Assembly: GCA_037893245.1 (NCBI GenBank) | Contig: JBAIAA010000879.1 | Span: 1-64,000 of the forward strand | Direction: 5' to 3' | Length of the DNA stretch: 64,000 nucleotides | From: Crossaster papposus | Lineage: Eukaryota > Echinodermata > Asteroidea > Velatida > Solasteridae | Shown: positions 57,581 to 64,000 of the stretch, piece by piece | Layout: every line of letters starts with the position of its first letter | How positions within the stretch are numbered: position 1 is the first letter of the stretch | Translations under genes and position numbers: made by a program | The notes under the pieces: model-generated | Told to the model about the DNA's origin: nothing | Databases searched by the model: none | The model's input: the letters and a program-made list of their open reading frames with translations, nothing else

Positions 57581-57624
57581 TTTATTAAGACAAAACTAAA
57601 ATATTTCTACTTTTAAAAGAGTAA

Positions 57625-58294
57625 CTAAAATATTTCTACGTTAAAAATTATCTCTTTATCTCTATTATTGATTATCTGGCCAAGACCGTTTTTCAACGAA
57701 AACGTGAGGCTTTTTATTTTGCCAGCTACCAACTCTTTCGAACACTTGTTATACATGTAGTTGATATAAATTGGATCTTGAGGATTGTTTGAACGAGCAG
57801 CATCACAGTGTACGGGTATACTCTCCAACAGGTTAGTTTGTAAAAAGACCGCGCTGTAAAGATTTAGGCTAAATTTTTCATAATAATTACTACCACCATT
57901 GAGCCAACCCCTGGGTAAACCTAAAAGTTTAGATAGATTACTCGATAGTTTTATTTTTTTGGTCGGGAATGGATATATAAAACAGTTCATCGGATAAGGA
58001 CTCTATAGATATATCGTGAAAATCTTTTATACGATATTCAAAAGAATGAAGATTCCACCTATCCGGAGGAATATCAATTTTTTCACGATCGGCAATTTGA
58101 AGAGGCGTCAGATCATCGATATCACCCGTAAAACTCTCCCAAATTATCGACGCTTTTTTTTCGAGGTTATAAAAACCTAAGTCTAACACAAAGTTGTTTA
58201 ACTTCATGCGACGGTCACCCCCGACGTTATCCATAGGTCGCGATAGTTCAAAGGTCTTCTCGTTATCTGTCATGACGAACGTATGAGACTGCAT
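57625..58294 (-). pseudogene. Virus-like element: unknown gene X, one frameshift
   Basis: Starts at 58294 (MQSHTFVMTDNEKTFELS), continues with RRMKLNNFVLDLGFYNLE and IDIPPDRWNLHSFEYRI, then crosses frames at a run of seven T (57954-57960). It continues with LLGLPRGWLNGGSNYYEK and AARSNNPQDPIYINY and ends NVEIF at 57625. About 220 residues in total. Both halves look otherwise uncorrupted, so the break is recent or a homopolymer error. The function is unrecognised. Its position beside the membrane protein and its partial duplicate suggest a structural or accessory virion protein, which is inference only. Confidence 0.55.
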
Positions 58295-58307
58295 TTTACA
58301 AAAGTAA

Positions 58308-58548
58308 CTAAAATATTTGTACGTTTAAAATTATATCTTTACCTCTATTATCGATTATCTCACCAAGACTGTTTTTTTCAGAAAACGTGAGGCTGTTTAT
58401 TTTATCGGCTACTAACTCTTTCGAAGAATTGTCGTATTTGACGTAAATAGGATCTTGGGGATTGTTTGAACGAGCTGCATCGCCCGATAAAGGTATATTC
58501 TCCAAAAGATTGGTTCGTTTTCCATTAACAAAATTTGAATGCGTAGAC
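58308..58548 (-). pseudogene. Partial tandem duplicate of gene X (C-terminal part)
   Basis: Encodes the C-terminal ~80 residues of gene X (TNLLENIP, AARSNNPQDPIYVKY, DKINSLTFSEKNSLGEI, ending NVQIF), lying just upstream of gene X in the same direction. The N-terminal part is cut by the palindrome at 58549-58686. Divergence between copies (for example VHC versus LSG) shows the duplication is not recent. Confidence 0.6.
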
Positions 58549-58686
58549 AATGGCTTTTCGAGCGACCACAACGACTGTTTTGTGGTGCAAGAGTGCAGGC
58601 CTGCATCGCTGCACTGTACAGTGCAGCGATGCAGGCCGGAATTCCTGCACCACAAAACAGTTGCTGTAGTCGCTCGAAAAGCCATT
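58549..58686. repeat. 138-bp near-perfect palindrome
   Basis: It reads CAATGGCTTTTCGAGCGACC at the left and the near-complement at the right. The centre is a ~34-bp perfect palindrome around GCTGCACTGTACAGTGCAGC. It interrupts the duplicated gene X, so it is probably a tiny MITE. It would extrude as a cruciform. Confidence 0.88.
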
Positions 58687-58718
58687 GTTGCGTCCCCCGT
58701 CTTCGCATAGTGTGCTCT

Positions 58719-58964
58719 TTATGTGAGTCGGGTGCCGTCTGGACGTCCATAGAGTTTATACATGAGAAATTTTCCTGAATCATTTGAAAACAGTGTTTTG
58801 AAAAGCTGGTCGAAATTGCTCGGATTTTCAACCCCAAATAATTGTGAGTACCATGGAAGCCCTAACAGTTCTTCTTTAACATGTATAGAAGCCAGTATGC
58901 GCTTTCCAAGATATTTTGTCAAGTATTTGGCATGTTTTGGGCAACTTTTGTGTTCCCAATTCAT
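58719..58964 (-). other. Unrecognised minus-strand frame
   Basis: 81 codons (starting MNWEHKSCPKHAKYLTKYLG) with protein-like composition and no internal stop, next to the virus-like genes in the same orientation. I do not recognise it. It may be a fragment of another mobile-element gene. Confidence 0.25.
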
Positions 58965-58986
58965 TTTTGTATTGGCAATATGCTAA

Positions 58987-59429
58987 TAAACTGTTGGGGC
59001 GTTAGAACGACAGACAAAATCCAAAATTAAAAAAGGAGTGAAAACGCCCCAATTATTGGGTCTACATGTGACCCTGCTATGAGATGCACGAATAAGCCAC
59101 TTTGTAATACATGTGTAATAAATGGACAACTGGGGGCATATAAAAAAAGCAAGAATGTTGGATTAATAGTGAAAATATACATGGACATGTTGTGGCATCT
59201 AACGTTTGTTGAGAATAAATAAAAATGCCAAAGTATGATCTGTCTCTTGTATACTCTTTATTTCACACGTCAAAATGGAAAACTTGTTGAGTTGAAACTG
59301 CAAAGCGAATGTCATGCAATAGAAAGAATATTCCTATGGGGTGAAGAATAACATATTTTCCATTTCCAACAGTTTGTTCACCTCATAGTAATATTTATTA
59401 TATTGCACTCCACATAAAACAAACTTAAA
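58987..59429. other. No gene seen
   Basis: AT-rich spacer between the minus-strand virus-like genes and the dispersed repeat block. Confidence 0.4.
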
Positions 59430-60240
59430 ACTAGAAATGTGTTTGTGGACAAACACAGAGCTGTTTCGCATACTGTCCAAAATGACTTTTAATATTTGGG
59501 TGGTGGTCTAAGTGTGTGCCAAGTCTAAAGTCGATCGAATTTAGTGCCAAAGATATATTGGTTGAAAAAAACGTGTACAAATCCTATGGGGAAAATTAAA
59601 CCTTTAATGTGACGTCACATGACATCCGATGATATCATCACAATGTCATCTTAATTTTCGTTTATAACACATCCTGGAATACTTGTATACCAAGTTTGAC
59701 CCTAATTGGACTTGTACTTCCAGAGATAGAGGGTCTTAAAAACTACACCTTTAATGTGACGTCACATGACCCACGATGATGTCATCATGACGTCACCCTG
59801 ATGTTCGTCTATAACACATCCTGGAATACTTGCATACCAAGTTTGACCCCAATCGGGCCTGTACTTCCAGAGATAGAGAGGCCTCAAAACTGCACCTTTA
59901 ATGTGACGTCACATGACCCACGATAACGTCATCATGACGATGTTTCCCTTGGCCCTCCTGGGGATGGTGGTCGAGGTGTGTGCCAAGTCTCAAGTCGATC
60001 AAATTTACGAAAGTGTCAAAATCAATAGTCTGAAGAAAAACGTGTACAAACCTTATGGGAAAAAATTTGAACCTTTAACGTCACGTCAGGTGACCTTGAA
60101 AGACGCAATCGTGCCGAATTTCTTTCAGGGACATCTGGGAGTGGGGTTCTAAGTGTATACCAAGTTTCAAGTCGGTCGGATTCACCAAAATGTCAAAGTC
60201 AATAGTCTGAAGAAAAACGTGTACAAAACCTATGGGGAAA
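59430..60240 (-). repeat. Dispersed ~175-bp repeat block C (inverted)
   Basis: Starts at CTAGAAATGTGTTTGTGGAC and AGCTGTTTCG, the inverse of the border at 33165-33197. Units run CCTTTAATGTGACGTCACAT and ACGTGTACAAAACCTATGGG. It splits the virus-like element into its two gene blocks, or separates two independent fragments. Confidence 0.75.
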
Positions 60241-61048
60241 ATATTTTAGTAATTTGGTTTGCATATTATTAAAGCATATATCGTTGAGCATTATTTGTGA
60301 AAATAGGGAAGATATTACATTAATATTTTTGGAGATATTCCTATTTTTAGCGAGTATGTGTAAAAATGGCTTTTCCACGGGAGCTGTCAATGCATCAACA
60401 TGTTTGAATATGATATGACACAATAATGTAATGACGCGATAGTCCTTTGACAAATGTTTTTGCGAGAGCTTCTTTTATTTACACTAAAATGGATAAATAA
60501 TACTTTTTAATAGATAGATGAATTTATTCATGATTTCAATCTCACAAACATTTTTCTTACTTGGTTAGACTGCCAAAGAATTTGCGCAGGAACAGACTAA
60601 CTTATGCAATGACGATATTATGTGCACAAAATCATGACAATTGTCTATTGATGTTCCAGATACATGAAATTATATCATTTGTCAAACTAACTGAAATGAA
60701 CAAAACCAGAAGCCTATCTATTAAAAAGTATTATTTATCCATTTTAGTGTAAATCAAAGGAGCTCTCGCAAAAACATTTGTCAAAGGACTATCGCGTCAT
60801 TACATTATTGTGTCATATCATATTCAAACATGTTGATGCATTGACAGCTCCCGTGGAAAAGCCATTTTTACACATACTCGCTAAAAATAGGAATATCTCC
60901 AAAAATATTAATGTAATATCTTCCCTATTTTCACCAATAATGCTCCAAACGATATATGCTTTAATAATATGCAAACAAAATTACAAAAATATTTTATCAT
61001 CTAGGAGAAAATGGTCTCCAAAAGTGGGTATAGTTTTTTTGGACCACC
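60241..61048. repeat. Foldback element upstream of the ATPase
   Basis: The arm 60241-60515 is nearly the reverse complement of 60720-60995 (phrases TTTCCACGGGAGCTGTCAAT and ATTGACAGCTCCCGTGGAAA). The right side extends to GGACCACCCTGTAC (61048), which looks like a transposon terminus with no counterpart on the left, so the left end is truncated. Its insertion removes the N-terminal half of the ATPase gene. Confidence 0.8.
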
Positions 61049-61051
61049 CTG

Positions 61052-61566
61052 TACTTGGTGATCATATGTCCGACTCTGTCAAACAACAAAACGTACCACG
61101 AGAGGCCTTGGTTTTTTAACGACACCTATGTTTACGCGTGCGACCTCGACGCCAAAAATATGAACATGAACGAAGCCATAGACCTTTATCGAACGAAATT
61201 TGAAAATTTGCACACTTTGTTTTTAATCGACGACTGCAGCGCTTATCAAGCGATGAAATCGGCCAAAAGGGCCACAAGGGAGGATGCTGCATGTTATCTA
61301 AATTAGCCTTTAGCGGTAGACACGATAACCACAGCTGTTGGTTATTGACTCAAAAATATAACAGCGTTTTAAAAGATTATCGCGAACAGACTCAATGGGT
61401 CGCTATTTTTTATTGCAAAGACAAAAAAAGTTTTGATAATTGCCTCGACGAAAATGATGTGGTGCCGGATAATAAAAGGCAAGACATAAAACAATATCTC
61501 AAAGACACTCCCTATAGTAAATTGATTTTATATACGAATCCTCGGACTAAATGGAATTTGTTGTAA
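61052..61566 (+). pseudogene. A32/FtsK-type DNA-packaging ATPase, C-terminal half
   Basis: Two frames (to 61306 and from 61291) make up the C-terminal half of a viral packaging ATPase. It shows KTYHERPWFFND, the Walker B-like HTLFLIDDCSA, then, after a frameshift near 61280-61290, SGRHDNHSCWLLTQKYNSVL, which is the sensor or arginine-finger block typical of A32-like ATPases, and a C-terminal FYCKDKKSFDNCL and DENDVVPDNKR. Walker A is missing because the foldback element ends immediately upstream. In Polintons, adintoviruses and related dsDNA viruses this enzyme pumps genomes into capsids. Assignment to the ATPase family is strong; the virus group is inference. Confidence 0.75.
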
Positions 61567-61785
61567 CCTAGTTGTGATTTGTTGAGGTTTTGTTAGATAG
61601 CTAGTTGTAATTTGTTGAACAGCTAGTTGAGATTTGCTGTATAGCTAGTTGTAAAGTACTTGCATAGCTAGTTGTAATTTGTTGGACAGCTAGTTGTAAT
61701 TTGTTGAACAGCTAGTTTTAATTTGTTGGGTAGCTTGTTGTAAGTTGTTAAACAGCTAGTTGTGATTTGTTGCAGTTAGTTTATC
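61563..61785 (+). repeat. ~22-25-bp imperfect tandem repeat after the ATPase
   Basis: Eight to nine units of AGCTAGTTGTAATTTGTTGA with variable joints (ACAGC, ATAGC). Noncoding spacer between the ATPase and the next gene. Confidence 0.85.
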
Positions 61786-61799
61786 TCGCGTTTATTTAA

Positions 61800-62456
61800 A
61801 TGTTATTTTTGCTGATCGATCTTTTGCTCAAATTTATTATAGCGTCGACCTTGTGTATTTTATCTTATAAATATTTTTCTTTAAAAATAAAATTATACCG
61901 TCTTATAAAAATGGAGCCTTTAAAAACTTTAGACAACGATCCGCAAACGGAAAAACATAAAAATAGACTGTTGGGTGTAGTATCAGCCGGTGATTCTAAA
62001 AAGTGTATGGGTAAAGAATTTAGCCAAGGAGATATAGAAAACCTAGACGCGAACAAACAAGAAAAAATGGACAACCATTACGAGGCAAGGTTGGGTAAAG
62101 AAAATATTACTAGTTTGGGTAACTGCGTGCTAGGGATTTACTCGAGAGTTTTAGGCGCGAGTCTACCTATGATCAAACCCATGGGTGTCAGTCTACGAGT
62201 AGACTCGGAAGACGCGCTCACCAAAGATCTAGAGGAAGATCCCGTTATATCTAGCTCGATAGCTAGTTTACTTTGCGAAGTTTATTACAACTACGGAATG
62301 TTGTTGTCGCCGTTAGTAGGTTTATTGATAACGTCTAAACATTTAGTTATCAACGAAAAGAATTCTCTTGACAATATAATAAAAGATGAGTCAACAAGAG
62401 AGCCCAAGTTCGTCGATGTTAAAGAAGACTCCAAAGGTACAGACGGTGACGACTAA
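61800..62456 (+). CDS. Virus-like element: membrane-anchored protein Z
   Basis: 218 residues. The first ~28 residues (LLIDLLLKFIIASTLCILSY) form a clear signal-anchor or transmembrane segment. An internal ATG at 61911 (MEPLKTLDND) is an alternative start without it. The middle is charged; a second less hydrophobic segment (YYNYGMLLSPLVGLLITSKH) sits near residues 167-187 and the end is acidic (GTDGDD). The next gene starts inside its 3' end (ATG at 62386), a compact overlap typical of viral genomes. Function unknown. Confidence 0.55.
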   Translation: MLFLLIDLLLKFIIASTLCILSYKYFSLKIKLYRLIKMEPLKTLDNDPQTEKHKNRLLGVVSAGDSKKCMGKEFSQGDIENLDANKQEKMDNHYEARLGKENITSLGNCVLGIYSRVLGASLPMIKPMGVSLRVDSEDALTKDLEEDPVISSSIASLLCEVYYNYGMLLSPLVGLLITSKHLVINEKNSLDNIIKDESTREPKFVDVKEDSKGTDGDD

Positions 62457-62762
62457 AACAAAAAATCCAGGTAGAGTAAAACAAGGCAAGGCATTAGCGG
62501 AACACAACAAAAAGAGAAAAGAACAAATTGCCAAGATGCAAAATATAGACGTGAAGAGTACTCTTTCTTATTCGTACGCAACAATTGGGTCAATAACGGG
62601 TTGGCGCTTGTTTTAGGAGGACTCTATATATGAAGCCAAAGAGTCTCACCACCAAAACCACAACCACTAGCACAGCCTCCCCGAAAGAGCCCAAGGGGGA
62701 CTCCGTCCCAAATCCCTTCTTCTCCGCCCCAACCATCTTCAGATTTTGTAGAAATGGAATAA
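62386..62762 (+). pseudogene. Virus-like element: small basic protein W, broken
   Basis: Starts MSQQESPSSSMLKKTPKVQT inside gene Z in another frame. It has a basic stretch (GRVKQGKALAEHNKKRKEQI), then a frameshift near 62570-62585 leads into a hydrophobic segment (WVNNGLALVLGGLYI), a stop at about 62630, and a proline-rich tail (PPKPQPLAQPPRKSP) ending near 62762. The basic-hydrophobic-proline layout suggests a small DNA- or membrane-associated virion protein; inference only. Confidence 0.5.
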
Positions 62763-62798
62763 AAAAAATTAAAAAAAAAAAAATTGTGGCAATTATAA

Positions 62799-63032
62799 TT
62801 GGATACTAATAGCATCGCCAACAATCTCTATCACGCCGCCGTGATCTCTATGTTAAGCGTGGGATTTACCATGTTTAGTAAAAAACTGTTGAAGATCAAA
62901 CCGGCCGATCTCGACAAGTTGAGCGTAGAAGATGTAGCTAAACTAACGGCTGCGATAAGCGCATCGATGTACGTAAAAACATGGCTGGTCAATCAAAATA
63001 TACTCCCACCAAATATATTAAACTCGACATAA
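62799..63032 (+). CDS. Virus-like element: small membrane protein V
   Basis: 77 residues, intact. It starts MDTNSIANNLYHAAV, has one hydrophobic segment (VISMLSVGFTMFSKKLL), then a helical DKLSVEDVAKLTAAISASMY and a short tail. I recall similar uncharacterised proteins with this K-x-ADLxKL core in marine invertebrate genomes. It lies 22 bp before gene U. Confidence 0.55.
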   Translation: MDTNSIANNLYHAAVISMLSVGFTMFSKKLLKIKPADLDKLSVEDVAKLTAAISASMYVKTWLVNQNILPPNILNST

Positions 63033-63054
63033 AACTTTAGTTCGTTATAATAAA

Positions 63055-64000
63055 ATGGCCGAAGGTGGAGATTTTGAACCGGTAGACGAATTTACCCCGG
63101 CATAAGACAACGATCTAGACTGGGACAATAACGATTACTCCATCGACAACGAAACGGCGTTAGATCCAGCCTATGCTCAAGCTCGTGATGGTGTTTTAGA
63201 ACAAGGGAGACGTTTTATTGATAATCAAAGAGTCGAAAGTTTCTACGAACGTCAAGGACAAAGACAATATGATATAATTTTGCAATGGGAAAGATTCGTA
63301 GTAAAAGATAACACGTTATATTTTAAAACCGATGACGAAGAAGTAAGATTATCGCAAAAAAACAAACCAGATACATTTTTAGCATTAAGTTCTATCGAAA
63401 AAAATGCTAGGGACGGTATAGATTTTATTAGAAACCAATTAGGTTTTAAAGATTATAAACGAAACCCACTTAGTATAGAACAACAACAACAATTACAACA
63501 GATTGAACCGGAGTCTATCCCGATGCAAGATCTTCCGAAAATGGCCCTTGATTTAAGCGAAATTCTCGAAACTTTAGACCAAGAACAAGAACAGGAAACC
63601 AGTTTTATACTAATCGCGGGTTTAGACAGAACTCTTCAAACGATGAGAGGCAACTTATAACTAAATTTAGCGCGTCTCAGAATACTCGATGATGAGATAG
63701 CCCAGACCGAAGGAGCATTAGCCGAATCAGTGAGCGACGGTTCCACGGCAGAAATGAAAGAAAAATTAGAAGACTTAAAAATCGAAAGATCGGCTAGATT
63801 AGAAGCCGACGAAAAAAACCTCAGAAGTCAGATAAACAGAATCAAAGAAACGATTACGAGGATTTTAGATAGCGACACGACCTTGAGAGAAAAAATTAGA
63901 ACGTTGTTTAGAGAACAAGGCGTGACCATCGCGAGCATTTTGTCGGCGTTTGGTTCGGCTATCGGTTTGATAGTAAAGAGCGTTTTGTCTGTCAGTGCGT
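63055..64000 (+). pseudogene. Virus-like element: gene U, coiled-coil protein, two stops, runs off window
   Basis: From ATG at 63055 (MAEGGDFEPVDEFTPA) one frame continues to the window edge (over 310 codons) with only two stops, TAA at 63103-63105 and TAA at 63658-63660. Features in order: an acidic N-terminus, LALSSIEKNARDGIDFIRNQ, a glutamine-rich patch, SFILIAGLDRTLQTMRGNL, a long coiled coil (about 63690-63900), the motif REKIRTLFREQGVTIASIL and a hydrophobic tail. A coiled coil followed by a membrane-active tail recalls minor structural or membrane-lytic virion proteins, but this is inference. The 3' end is outside the window. Confidence 0.55.

Larger units (their letters stand above)
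56954..64000. mobile_element. Decayed endogenous virus-like (Polinton/adintovirus-like or novel) element
   Basis: It groups the minus-strand block (membrane protein, gene X and its duplicate) and the plus-strand block (A32-type ATPase, Z, W, V, U). Compact spacing, one overlapping gene pair, divergent strand blocks and the packaging ATPase indicate a dsDNA virus-like ancestor. No polymerase, integrase or capsid gene is seen here; they may lie to the right or be lost. The two blocks are separated by repeats, so they could be two fragments. It lies to the gene-upstream side of the host cysteine-rich exons, so it is probably in an intron or just outside that gene. Confidence 0.6.

Noticed and set aside
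59913-60152. 79-codon frame in the dispersed repeat near the virus-like genes
   Set aside because: The same repeat elsewhere (6.2 kb, 32.5 kb) does not keep the frame; it is repeat sequence.

Overview
This is a gene-poor, repeat-dense stretch of a metazoan nuclear genome. The dispersed repeats, the tRNA-derived SINE, the I/Nimb-like LINE, the Gypsy element, a TTAA transposon carrying a THAP domain and a cysteine-rich multi-exon gene together suggest a marine invertebrate. An echinoderm is my best guess, but the sequence does not prove it. There is no bacterial-style operon, CRISPR array, rRNA or intact canonical tRNA gene.

Layout. 1-10.4 kb: homopolymer tracts, a 41-bp minisatellite, foldback elements, a SINE interrupted by a TTAA MITE, a recombinase-like pseudogene fragment, and a 1.14-kb DNA transposon with a perfect 9-bp target duplication. 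10.4-14.7 kb: a large inverted duplication of one degenerate gene (DTD-motif nuclease-like region plus a CXC cysteine-rich tail); only one arm carries a SINE and a MITE. 14.8-19.4 kb: pieces of a zinc-finger/tyrosine-recombinase-like pseudogene, a 36-bp minisatellite and a hAT-type element with an 8-bp duplication. 19.4-25 kb: a TTAA foldback, a THAP-bearing TTAA (Kolobok-like) element, and two minisatellites with palindromic cores. 25.1-31.0 kb: a full-length non-LTR retrotransposon with an 11-bp target duplication and one frameshift. 31-45 kb: a second GGGATCCC array, dispersed ~175-bp repeats, and a second copy of the 9-bp-TSD transposon, itself carrying a 2.8-kb insertion. 45.4-52.5 kb: a three-level nest (foldback, then THAP/TTAA element, then Gypsy retrotransposon). 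53.1-56.2 kb: two exons of a host cysteine-rich gene on the minus strand, separated by an intron that holds a 168-copy decamer array.

56.9 kb to the right edge is the most unusual part: a decayed virus-like element. It has a two-membrane-segment protein and a duplicated unknown gene on the minus strand, then an A32/FtsK-type packaging ATPase fragment and four small genes on the plus strand, the last of which runs off the window. Nearly every gene in it has a frameshift or stop, so it looks like an endogenous relic of a Polinton/adintovirus-like or undescribed dsDNA element lying next to, and probably within, the host gene.

The only DNA I regard as ordinary host coding sequence is the pair of cysteine-rich exons. 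Almost everything else is mobile or tandem-repeat DNA whose insertion order can be read from target duplications and from paralogous empty sites inside this window.
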